Source: SUG1106 sp964651095
GTDB lineage: Bacteria > Bacillota > Clostridia > Peptostreptococcales > Anaerovoracaceae
DNA length: 27,622 nt
Reading direction: 5' to 3'
NCBI GenBank assembly: GCA_964651095.1
Contig: CAZYWO010000018.1
Span: 1 to 27,622 of the forward strand
The notes beneath the pieces were generated by a model. That model had not been told where the DNA came from. It was given only the letters and a program-made list of their open reading frames with translations, and did no database searches. Shown here in pieces: positions 8,763-15,825 of the stretch. Positions within the stretch are counted from its first letter, which is position 1; every line of letters starts with the position of its first letter. The position numbers and the translations under genes are program-made.

Positions 8763-9799
8763 ATTATCACCTTATCGTCAGACTTGACGATTTCGCCGAT
8801 TACGTAAGCATCCTCGCCGTTAGCCTTAAGGATTTTCAAAGCCTTGTCTGCATCTTTTTCAGCCACTACTATGCTCATTCCCACACCCATATTGAAGGTA
8901 TTGAACATGTCGTGTTCACTGATGTTTCCAATTTGAGCTATGAGCTCAAAAATCGGCAGTACTTTTACATCTGAACGTTTAATTTTAGCGCCCAAACCGT
9001 CAGGAATACTTCTTGGTATATTTTCGTAGAAGCCTCCTCCTGTTATGTGGGAAATTCCCTTTACTTTAACTTCCTCAATGAGTGCAAGCACAGGTTTAAC
9101 GTATATTTTAGTAGGTGTGAGAAGCGTTTCTCCTATGGATTTTCCGCCCAGCTTGTCCACCGGCTTAGTCATATCGCTGTTTTCCACATCGAAAACCTTA
9201 CGCACAAGGGAAAATCCGTTAGAGTGTACTCCACTGGAAGGCAAAGCTATTACCACGTCGCCTTCCTGCATGGTTTTGTTATCTATAATTTTGGATTTAT
9301 CAACTACGCCGGTACTGTAACCTGCAAGGTCATACTCGTTAGCAGGATAAAATCCCGGCATTTCAGCCGTTTCTCCGCCTATAAGGGCGGCTCCTGCCTG
9401 CACGCAGCCCTCTGCTACGCCTTTAACGATTTGCGCTATTTTTTCCGGCACGTTTTTTCCACACGCTATATAATCTAAGAAAAATAAAGGTTTAGCTCCT
9501 ACGCAGATAATGTCGTTTACACACATTGCAACACAGTCGATACCCACCGTATCGTGTTTATCCAAGATGAAAGCCAATTTAAGCTTAGTTCCAACTCCGT
9601 CGGTTCCGCTTACCAGTACCGGGCGGCTCATTCCGGTAATATCAAGTTCAAATAAACCTCCGAAACCGCCTACATCTGAACATACGCCTCCGGTAATAGT
9701 TTTGGCGATGTGCTCTTTCATCAGTTCTACAGCCTTATATCCGGCTGTTATATCAACGCCTGCTGCTGCATAGCTATCCGATTTAGATTTTAAATTCAT
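8756..9799 (-). CDS. purM: Phosphoribosylformylglycinamidine cyclo-ligase (AIR synthetase)
   Basis: ATP-dependent closure of FGAM to AIR, the fifth purine step. The start at 9799 is preferred to an in-frame upstream codon at 9835: it follows AAAGGAATAG with good spacing, begins MNLKSKSDSYAAAGVDI like other PurM proteins, and lies 5 nt after the purF stop. The 347-aa length is typical. Visible family motifs are SGTDGVGTKLKLAF, AMCVNDIICVGAKPLFFLDY, GGETAEMPGFY, SSGVHSNGFSLVRK, HITGGGFYENIPR and FNMGVGM. It belongs to the same ATP-binding superfamily as the PurL synthetase half. Confidence 0.97.
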   Translation of the reverse strand: MNLKSKSDSYAAAGVDITAGYKAVELMKEHIAKTITGGVCSDVGGFGGLFELDITGMSRPVLVSGTDGVGTKLKLAFILDKHDTVGIDCVAMCVNDIICVGAKPLFFLDYIACGKNVPEKIAQIVKGVAEGCVQAGAALIGGETAEMPGFYPANEYDLAGYSTGVVDKSKIIDNKTMQEGDVVIALPSSGVHSNGFSLVRKVFDVENSDMTKPVDKLGGKSIGETLLTPTKIYVKPVLALIEEVKVKGISHITGGGFYENIPRSIPDGLGAKIKRSDVKVLPIFELIAQIGNISEHDMFNTFNMGVGMSIVVAEKDADKALKILKANGEDAYVIGEIVKSDDKVIIC

Positions 9800-9804
9800 T
9801 ATAT

Positions 9805-11229
9805 CTATTCCTTTCCATTCCAACAATAGGTACAAAGCTTACATGGTTCAATGCCGATTGCTTCTATGATGCCTTCAAGTGACTGGAATTCCAGTGATGC
9901 AAAATTCATTTTTTCTGCAATAGCTTTACGCAGCGCTTGTCCTCGCTCCGTGTTAGTATCGCTGTATTCGTCGATATATTTAAAACCTTCTTCGCCTTCC
10001 AGTTCTGCGATGATCTTTCTTGCAAGCAGCTCCATCTCGCTCTTGCTGCTGGAAAAATTAAGGTATTTGCACCCGTACATGATAGGCGGACAGGCTGAAC
10101 GCATGTGAACGGCTTTAGCCCCGTTGTCATAAAGAAAATCTACGGTTTCTTTTAGCTGAGTTCCGCGCACAATGGAATCGTCTACAAAAAGTAAATTTTT
10201 TCCTTCAATGAGTTCATGCACCGGAATCTGTTTCATCTTTGCAACCTTGTCTCTTTCTTTCTGGTTGGTCGGCATAAAGCTTCTCGGCCACGTAGGAGTA
10301 TATTTAATGAAAGGTCTTGCAAAAGGTATGTCGCTTTCATTGGCATATCCTATGGCATGGGGAGTTCCGGAATCAGGCACTCCTCCTACATAATCAAGGT
10401 CCTCTGCGTTTCCTACCTTCATATCATGCCTTGCCATAATTTCTCCGTTGCGGTAACGCATAGCCTCCACATTTACGCCTTCGTAGTTTGATGTAGGGTA
10501 GCCGTAATATGACCATAGGAAAGCGCATATTTTCATTTCCTTTTCAGGTTCTGAAAGTTGGTCGATACCATCTGCTGTAATTTCAACTATTTCTCCCGGC
10601 CCTAGTTCTTTTTCATCATCATATCCCAGTTTCTTATATGCAAAGGATTCAAAAGATACGCAGTATCCATCTTCTCCCTTTCCTATGAGAACGGGAATTC
10701 TGCCCAGTCTGTCACGGGCAGCTATAATGCTTCCGTTATCTCTTAAAATTAAAATCGAAGCTGAGCCTACAATCTGCTTTTGTGCAAATTTGATTCCCTC
10801 TGTAAAATTACTCTTTTGATTTATAAGCGCTGCAACCAGTTCAGTTGAATTGACCTTTCCTCCCGTCATGGAGTCAAAATGTCCTCCGCTGTATGAAAGA
10901 TAATGGTCTATCAGCTCGTTGGCGTTGTTTATAAGCCCTATGGTACAGATTGCATAAGTACCTAAACTAGAGCGTATAAGAAGCGGCTGAGGGTCGGAAT
11001 CGCTTATACAGCCGATTGCCGATTTACCCCACATTTCGTTAAAAACGTTTTCAAATTTTGTCCGAAAAGGTGAGTTCTCTATATTGTGAATTTCCCTCTG
11101 CAAACCTCTGGTTTCATCGTAAGCGGCAAGTCCCCCGCGGCGAGTTCCCAGGTGTGAATGGTAATCCACACCAAAGAAAACATCCAGCATGCAGTCATTC
11201 TTAGAGGCTACACCAAAAAATCCACCCAT
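9805..11229 (-). CDS. PurF-like amidophosphoribosyltransferase lacking the glutaminase nucleophile Cys
   Basis: PurF makes phosphoribosylamine from PRPP and glutamine. The 474-aa protein keeps the phosphoribosyltransferase half: LFVDDSIVRGT (348-357) is the PRPP loop and SGTPHAIGYA precedes it. Cys235, Cys387 and the Cys463/466/469 group (EPCKLCTYC) fall where Bacillus-type PurF has its 4Fe-4S ligands. The glutaminase half is abnormal: the start is MGGFFGV where normal enzymes have (M)CGVFGI, so the nucleophile Cys is Gly2. The usual HxRYST and HNGNL motifs are replaced by GCISDSDPQPL and TIGLINNANEL. Cys13 does not align with the nucleophile. The start at 11229 follows AGGAGG closely, and a frameshift is not apparent. 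It may use free ammonia or a partner glutaminase. Position between purC and purM supports a purine role, so no purF symbol is assigned without activity evidence. Confidence 0.85.
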   Translation of the reverse strand: MGGFFGVASKNDCMLDVFFGVDYHSHLGTRRGGLAAYDETRGLQREIHNIENSPFRTKFENVFNEMWGKSAIGCISDSDPQPLLIRSSLGTYAICTIGLINNANELIDHYLSYSGGHFDSMTGGKVNSTELVAALINQKSNFTEGIKFAQKQIVGSASILILRDNGSIIAARDRLGRIPVLIGKGEDGYCVSFESFAYKKLGYDDEKELGPGEIVEITADGIDQLSEPEKEMKICAFLWSYYGYPTSNYEGVNVEAMRYRNGEIMARHDMKVGNAEDLDYVGGVPDSGTPHAIGYANESDIPFARPFIKYTPTWPRSFMPTNQKERDKVAKMKQIPVHELIEGKNLLFVDDSIVRGTQLKETVDFLYDNGAKAVHMRSACPPIMYGCKYLNFSSSKSEMELLARKIIAELEGEEGFKYIDEYSDTNTERGQALRKAIAEKMNFASLEFQSLEGIIEAIGIEPCKLCTYCWNGKE

Positions 11230-11292
11230 TGTTTCCTCCTGTTTTGCTTTAAAGTATTTTAATTCTTCTTCTATGTATAAGATAGAATAATA

Positions 11293-11979
11293 TTACGCAA
11301 AGAAAAGTTCGGAAAGTGTCATTGGGTCGATGTATTTGCCGTCTTTATAAACGCGCATGTTGCCCGAAGCGATTTCATCGATGAGCATAACTTTTCCCTC
11401 TGCATCATAGCCGAATTCAAATTTAATATCGTAAAGCACCAGTCCTTTTTCCTTAAGGTCATCTGCCACAATTTGAGTAATCTGCTGGGTCATAACCTTA
11501 ATGTCTTCATACTGCTGGTCTGTCATAACGCCAAGTGCAATCAGTCCGTCTTTAGTTACCAACGGATCACCTTTTTCATCGTTCTTAAAAGTAGTTTCAA
11601 CGTATGCAGGAAGGTCTGCTCCTTCTTCAATGTATTCGCTGTAGCGGCGCAAAAAACTTCCTACTGCCTTATGACGGCAGATAACTTCAAGCCCTTTGCC
11701 GAAAACTTTTGCGGGAAGAACTTCCATGGTAGTCTTTTCGAGGTCTGCGCTTACAAAGTGAGTTTTAATTCCTGCTGCGTTTACCTTTTCAAAGAAGTAT
11801 ATTGACATACGAAGATTAACATCTCCTACTCCATCAATAGTCAAACCTACTGAATTTTCGCCCGGATCAAAAACGCCGTCTTTTCCTGTACAGTCGTCTT
11901 TAAATTTTAAAAGGTAGTTACCGTTTTCAAGTTCATATACATCTTTAGTTTTTCCTGTGTAAACATGTTTCATTTCCAT
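11293..11979 (-). CDS. purC: SAICAR synthetase
   Basis: Ligates aspartate to CAIR with ATP. The 228-aa product starts with KHVYTGKTKDVYEL, the family's glycine/lysine-rich ATP loop, and has FKDDCTGKDGVFDPGE, THFVSADLEKTTMEV, VICRHKAVGSFLRRY and LVLYDIKFEFGYD. The C-terminal part is divergent: LIDEIASGNMRVYKDGKY replaces the more usual DEISPDTCRLWD, suggesting a separate clade. The ATG at 11979 follows AAGGAG with 8 nt; an internal ATG two codons later lacks this spacing. It lies 42 nt after purE and 63 nt before the PurF-like gene. PurB, which acts next, is not in the window. Confidence 0.93.
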   Translation of the reverse strand: MEMKHVYTGKTKDVYELENGNYLLKFKDDCTGKDGVFDPGENSVGLTIDGVGDVNLRMSIYFFEKVNAAGIKTHFVSADLEKTTMEVLPAKVFGKGLEVICRHKAVGSFLRRYSEYIEEGADLPAYVETTFKNDEKGDPLVTKDGLIALGVMTDQQYEDIKVMTQQITQIVADDLKEKGLVLYDIKFEFGYDAEGKVMLIDEIASGNMRVYKDGKYIDPMTLSELFFA

Positions 11980-12021
11980 TTTTTAAGCTCCTTTTCATTT
12001 TTATGTTTTAACCGATTTAGT

Positions 12022-12519
12022 TTATTTATTGTATTTTTCCTCTATCTTCTTATTCTTTTTAAGCACGGTTTCCTGCGCTTCTGCTCTTTTAGCGTTCAGC
12101 GCTTCCGAAAGCGTATTATCTTCTATAGCCAACATCTGGATACAAAGTAAAGCGGCATTGGCTGCTCCGTCGATAGCGACAGTTGCTACAGGTATTCCTG
12201 AGGGCATCTGTACAGTGGACAGGAGGGCGTCAATGCCGTCTAAGTTAGATGATTTTACAGGTACGCCAACAACCGGCAGCGTAGTATTCGCTGCAAGAGC
12301 GCCGGCAAGGTGCGCAGCTTTTCCTGCAAAGGCTATTATTGCTCCAAAGCCCTTTTCTCTGGCATTTCTTGCAAACTCAGCCGCAGGTACAGGTGTTCTG
12401 TGTGCAGAGTACACATGTACTTCATAAGGCACTCCGTATTCTTCAAGAATTCCGATTGCTTTTTCCACTACGGGTAAATCGCTGTCGGAACCCATAATAA
12501 GTCCAATTTTTTTAATCAT
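12022..12519 (-). CDS. purE: N5-carboxyaminoimidazole ribonucleotide mutase, class I PurE
   Basis: Converts N5-CAIR to CAIR. The 165-aa product has GSDSDLP (residues 10-16), VYSAHRTP around residue 40 with the catalytic His, FAGKAAHLAGALAANTTLPV, and GVPVKSSNLDGIDALLS: the standard class I pattern. No purK neighbour is present; it may be elsewhere, or AIR may be carboxylated directly. The start at 12519 follows GGAGGATAAAA. It is the first gene after the ZTP riboswitch, so it receives the regulated transcript first. Confidence 0.96.
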   Translation of the reverse strand: MIKKIGLIMGSDSDLPVVEKAIGILEEYGVPYEVHVYSAHRTPVPAAEFARNAREKGFGAIIAFAGKAAHLAGALAANTTLPVVGVPVKSSNLDGIDALLSTVQMPSGIPVATVAIDGAANAALLCIQMLAIEDNTLSEALNAKRAEAQETVLKKNKKIEEKYNK

Positions 12520-12634
12520 TTTTATCCTCCGATTGTTTTATTAATGCAGTCGGTTTTGCCGCTTGGATTTCCGAAAATATAAATTCTCAATATCAAACAA
12601 ACATTAAGCCGGTAAGAGATATTTCCTATGAAAT

Positions 12635-12679
12635 AAAAAAGGGCGCATTTATCCCTCTTTTAAGGAACAAATAACGCCC
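12635..12679 (-). terminator. Intrinsic terminator of the ZTP riboswitch expression platform
   Basis: On the minus strand GGGCG (from 12679) pairs with CGCCC, extended by a long AU/GU helix that reaches an AAAA loop, and is followed by TTTTTT (12640-12635). Its 5' arm GGGC is the end of the aptamer's conserved CUGGGC, so aptamer folding and terminator formation exclude each other. Confidence 0.85.
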
Positions 12680-12745
12680 AGACGGTCGGCAATCTAAGCT
12701 TCTTGCTCCCTTGCGGTTCTCCGCATTTCCGTCAGTCACAAAAAG
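12676..12745 (-). promoter_or_regulatory. ZTP/ZMP (pfl) riboswitch aptamer upstream of purE
   Basis: The minus strand reads GUGACUGACGG from about 12739, then a hairpin GCGGAGAACCGC, GGGAGCAAGAAGC and finally GCCGACCGUCUGGGC (12690-12676). This fits the pfl consensus, with the GUGACUG(G/A)CG element pairing to CCG(U/C)CUGGGC. The ligand, ZTP or ZMP (AICAR), signals shortage of 10-formyl-THF or stalled purine synthesis. Known ZTP switches are ON switches; the overlap with the terminator here fits antitermination on binding. The downstream operon contains both formyl-THF-using enzymes (PurN and AICAR transformylase), which suits the ligand. Confidence 0.92.
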
Positions 12746-12762
12746 CTGTTCAATATGTGTTC

Positions 12763-12792
12763 ATTATATCAATTTTTAATTTATCTTGTCAA
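12763..12792 (-). promoter_or_regulatory. Promoter of the purine operon
   Basis: TTGACA (12792-12787) and TATAAT (12768-12763) with an 18-nt spacer on the minus strand. Both hexamers are perfect sigma-A consensus. Predicted start is near 12756, just before the ZTP aptamer. Confidence 0.85.
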
Positions 12793-12861
12793 GGTAAAAC
12801 AGGTAGGTTCTCCGTGTTTTTCGCAGCTCATACATGCTCCTGTGCATCGTATGATTTTATC

Positions 12862-13284
12862 CTATTTTACTTTGTGTTCTGCGTCGCAATAAGCGCATCT
12901 GTACACCTTGTTTTCCTTGTCGACAAGTTTAAAAAGCTGTACGATTTCCTGTTCTACAGAAGTGATGCATCTTGGATTTTTGCACTTAACTACGTTCTTT
13001 AAAGTCTGAGGCAGTTCCATGTGAAGTTTTCTCTCTAGTCTGCCGTCTTTTACAATATTTACTGTAATGTTGCTGTCGATGTATCCCAATACATCGTAAT
13101 CGAGATCGATGACTTGGTCGATTTTAATTATGTCCTTTTTACCGTACTTTTCGCTGGAAGCATTCTGAATGATTGCCACGCAGTTGTCAATTTTATCAAG
13201 TCCTAAAAGTTCATAAACCATCATGCTCTTTCCGGCTTTAATGTGGTCTAATACGATACCTGTTTTTACTCCATCTATATTCAT
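12862..13284 (-). CDS. pyrI: Aspartate carbamoyltransferase regulatory chain
   Basis: Binds nucleotide effectors and pairs with PyrB to make the allosteric ATCase. The 140-aa product begins MNIDGVKTGIVLDHIKAG, with the family's IxxGxVIDHIxxG pattern and KDIIKID. It ends in a zinc-binding domain with CKNPRC and CAYC, four Cys arranged CxxxxC...CxxC, which contacts the catalytic chain. The length is slightly under the approximately 150 aa typical. The start at 13284 follows CAGGAGG. It is the last gene of the pyr operon, 70 nt before the purine promoter; only a weak hairpin is seen as a terminator between them, so some read-through is possible. Confidence 0.95.
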   Translation of the reverse strand: MNIDGVKTGIVLDHIKAGKSMMVYELLGLDKIDNCVAIIQNASSEKYGKKDIIKIDQVIDLDYDVLGYIDSNITVNIVKDGRLERKLHMELPQTLKNVVKCKNPRCITSVEQEIVQLFKLVDKENKVYRCAYCDAEHKVK

Positions 13285-13347
13285 CTATGTACCTCCTGAT
13301 TATTATTTAACTTTTCGCCATAATAAGCTTTATGCTTTAAATCTTGT

Positions 13348-13383
13348 ATTTAGTTTTTGCTTTGGATTTAGTTTTTGCTTTAG
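13348..13383. repeat. Two-copy 18-nt tandem repeat between pyrB and pyrI
   Basis: Units 13348-13365 and 13366-13383 (ATTTAGTTTTTGCTTTGG type) differ at one base. They lie immediately before the pyrB stop codon region, in the intercistronic spacer. On the mRNA this is an A-rich, probably unstructured stretch. Confidence 0.7.
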
Positions 13384-13385
13384 AC

Positions 13386-14315
13386 TTAAGCTTCTCGTTT
13401 AATTCCTAAGAGGAAAAGAATTAAAGCCATTCTAATGTGCTTGCCGCAAAGGGCTTGGAAGAAATAACATGCTCTCGGGTCGTCGTCAACTTCTACGGAA
13501 ATCTCGTTCACTCTAGGCAGAGGGTGCATTATTGTTAAATCAGTTTTTGCATTTTTTAATTTTTCCATATCTAAAATGTAGCTGTCTTTAAGCCTGATAT
13601 AATCTTCCTCGTTGAAGAATCTTTCACGCTGCACTCTTGTCATATAGAGGATGTCAAGTTCAGGCATTGCCTCATCCAGATTTTCAACTTCCTTCCACTC
13701 TGCTCCTGCATTGTTCATCTTTTCCTTTATGTAATCAGGTACTGCCAGTTCCTGTGGAGAAATGAGTACAAACTTGATTCCTTCATATCTAAGCATGGCT
13801 TCTATAAGGGAATGTACTGTTCTTCCGAATTTAAGGTCTCCGCAAAGCCCCACCGTCATGTTGCTCAATCTGCCTTTTTTGCGTTTGATTGTAAGCAGGT
13901 CGGTAAGTGTCTGCGTAGGGTGAAAATGTCCGCCGTCTCCGCCGTTGATAATAGGAACTGTAGTCCTCTGTGCTGCTACTATAGGAGCGCCCTCTTTAGG
14001 GTGACGCATTGCGATTATATCCGCATAACAGCCTACTGTTTGAATTGTATCGCTTACGCTTTCGCCCTTGGCAGCGGAACTTGAATTTGCCGACGAAAAT
14101 CCAAGCACACTTCCGCCCAGCTCAAGCATAGCAGCTTCAAAGCTGAGTCTGGTTCTTGTGCTTGGCTCGAAAAACAATGTGGCAAGTTTTTTATGTGCGC
14201 ATATATCCTCGTATGCACTATGGTTGGCTACGATGTCGTCTGCCACTGCGATTAACTGATCGATTTCTTCGATTGTCAAGTCGGTAATGTTGATTAAGTT
14301 TCTGATTTCACTCAT
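13386..14315 (-). CDS. pyrB: Aspartate carbamoyltransferase catalytic chain
   Basis: Condenses carbamoyl phosphate with aspartate to carbamoyl aspartate. The 309-aa product has the carbamoyl-phosphate motif FFEPSTRTRLSFE (Ser52-Thr-Arg-Thr-Arg56), MRHPKEGAP, NGGDGGHFHPTQTLTDL, VGLCGDLKFGRTVHSL and HPLPRVNEI, all typical of PyrB rather than ornithine carbamoyltransferase. The start at 14315 follows GGAGGACAAAAA. With pyrI immediately downstream it forms the class B dodecameric-type enzyme. It is unusually far down the operon, after pyrE, with an A-rich spacer of 90 nt before it. Confidence 0.97.
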   Translation of the reverse strand: MSEIRNLINITDLTIEEIDQLIAVADDIVANHSAYEDICAHKKLATLFFEPSTRTRLSFEAAMLELGGSVLGFSSANSSSAAKGESVSDTIQTVGCYADIIAMRHPKEGAPIVAAQRTTVPIINGGDGGHFHPTQTLTDLLTIKRKKGRLSNMTVGLCGDLKFGRTVHSLIEAMLRYEGIKFVLISPQELAVPDYIKEKMNNAGAEWKEVENLDEAMPELDILYMTRVQRERFFNEEDYIRLKDSYILDMEKLKNAKTDLTIMHPLPRVNEISVEVDDDPRACYFFQALCGKHIRMALILFLLGIKREA

Positions 14316-14360
14316 TTTTTGTCCTCCATCTCTTTATCTCTCATATCTATTGCTTATTAT

Positions 14361-14391
14361 TTATCTTTTGTTATTTGTTATTTGTTGTTTA
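14361..14391. repeat. Heptanucleotide micro-repeat between pyrE and pyrB
   Basis: TTATTTG occurs in two perfect tandem copies (14371-14384), with degenerate copies on either side. It is an A-rich spacer on the mRNA, placed well upstream of the pyrB ribosome binding site. Confidence 0.55.
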
Positions 14392-14405
14392 TGTTTTTGT
14401 CCGTT

Positions 14406-15041
14406 TTATTTCATCCAGCTTTCGTCGGATGGGTCTTCCCTGAATTTTAAAATTCTTTCTTTATCTTCGGATTTTATATAGCCTGTTTCGGCAGCAACTT
14501 CTACCAAAGTATCAAGGTCGCATAAGCTGACGTTTTTCACGCCTGCCTCTTTCATGCGGTCAATCCCTTTCTTCATTCCATAAGTGAAAATGCTGGCGAT
14601 TCCAAGCACCTGCGCTCCTGCCTCTCGCAAAACCTTTACTGTATCGATTGCCGAACCTCCGGTCGAAATCAGATCTTCGATAACCACAACTTTCTGACCG
14701 GGCATCAGCTTCCCTTCGATCTGGTTGGTTCTGCCGTGATCTTTGGCAGAACTTCTCACATAACCCATCGGCATATTCATAAGGTGTCCCACGATGGCGG
14801 CGTGAGCAATGCCTGCCGTGCTGGTACCCATCAAAACTTCACATTCAGGATAGTTTTCCTTTACAGTTTCTGCTAGTCCCTCTTCTACTTTAATTCTTAC
14901 TTCGGGAGCCGTAAGCGTCAGTCTGTTATCGCAGTAAATCGGGCTTTTAATTCCGCTGGCCCATGTGAAGGGTTCTTCCGGTCTTAGGAAAACCGCTTCG
15001 ATTGACAAAAGGCCTTTTGCAATTTCTTTCTTGAGTTCCAT
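14406..15041 (-). CDS. pyrE: Orotate phosphoribosyltransferase
   Basis: Adds the PRPP phosphoribosyl group to orotate to give OMP. The 211-aa product has FTWASGIKSPIYCDNR at the orotate site, GTSTAGIAHAAIV, YVRSSAKDHGRTNQIEG on the flexible loop, and the PRPP-binding VVVIEDLISTGGSAIDTV. The start at 15041 follows AAAGGAGAAAAATC. It is followed by the 90-nt A-rich spacer before pyrB and preceded by an 85-nt A-rich spacer after pyrF. Confidence 0.97.
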   Translation of the reverse strand: MELKKEIAKGLLSIEAVFLRPEEPFTWASGIKSPIYCDNRLTLTAPEVRIKVEEGLAETVKENYPECEVLMGTSTAGIAHAAIVGHLMNMPMGYVRSSAKDHGRTNQIEGKLMPGQKVVVIEDLISTGGSAIDTVKVLREAGAQVLGIASIFTYGMKKGIDRMKEAGVKNVSLCDLDTLVEVAAETGYIKSEDKERILKFREDPSDESWMK

Positions 15042-15126
15042 GATTTTTCTCCTTTATATGATCATCTCTTTTTTTCTTTTATTTCCGTTATATTTAATAT
15101 TTCTGACTGCATATTTGTTTTCAAAA

Positions 15127-15825
15127 CTATCCCACAAACTCATTCACACATCTTCTGTAAGCTGCCACAGGATCATCTGCTCCGGTAATGGGTCTGCCTA
15201 CTACAATATAATCTGAACCCAGCTCTTTTGCACGCGATGGAGTAGTGACTCTCACCTGATCGCCCCTTTCATCGTCAGCAAAACGCACCCCGGGAGTAAC
15301 CGTAAGAAAGCCCTTGCCGCATACATCGTGTACTGCTCCTGATTCCAGCGGCGAACATACAACGCCGTCAAGTCCGGCCCCTTGTGCGTTCTTAGCATAG
15401 TGCATTACCACCTTTTCTATCGGTTCGTTTATAAGCAGGTCCTTTTCCATCCTCTCCTGATCTGTGGAGGTGAGTTGTGTTACTGCAATCAAAAGAGGTC
15501 TTGTACCGTCAGGGTTTGTAATACCTTCAAGAGCTGCCTCCATCATTGCTACAGTACCCGCAGCGTGAAGATTGCACATATCCACATCAAGTCTTGATAA
15601 AACTGTCATTGCCTTTTTAACGGTATTGGGAATATCGTGAAGCTTCAGGTCAAGAAAAATTTTGTGTCCTCTTTTTTTAATCTCTCTTACTATTTCCGGA
15701 CCTTCAGCATAATAAAGTTCCATGCCTATTTTGACATAAGGTTTTTCTTCTGTGAACTTATCAAGAAATCTCAGTGTTTCCTCCGCTGTATTAAAGTCAC
15801 ATGCAACTATAACATCTTTTCCCAT
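15127..15825 (-). CDS. pyrF: Orotidine 5'-phosphate decarboxylase
   Basis: Decarboxylates OMP to UMP, the last step of the pathway. The 232-aa product carries the catalytic DLKLHDIPNTV (Asp59, Lys61, Asp64), VACDFNTAEETL at the N-terminus, LTSTDQ, and the C-terminal phosphate site VTPGVRFADDERGDQ and DYIVVGRPIT. The ATG at 15825 shares one base with the pyrD stop (TGATG) and follows AGGAGGAGCG, so it is coupled to pyrD. Confidence 0.97.
   Translation of the reverse strand: MGKDVIVACDFNTAEETLRFLDKFTEEKPYVKIGMELYYAEGPEIVREIKKRGHKIFLDLKLHDIPNTVKKAMTVLSRLDVDMCNLHAAGTVAMMEAALEGITNPDGTRPLLIAVTQLTSTDQERMEKDLLINEPIEKVVMHYAKNAQGAGLDGVVCSPLESGAVHDVCGKGFLTVTPGVRFADDERGDQVRVTTPSRAKELGSDYIVVGRPITGADDPVAAYRRCVNEFVG

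Noticed and set aside
12791..12817. Intrinsic terminator after pyrI
   Set aside because: AAAACAcGG/CCTGTTTT is a weak, AT-rich, bulged stem with only four T; not convincing enough to annotate.
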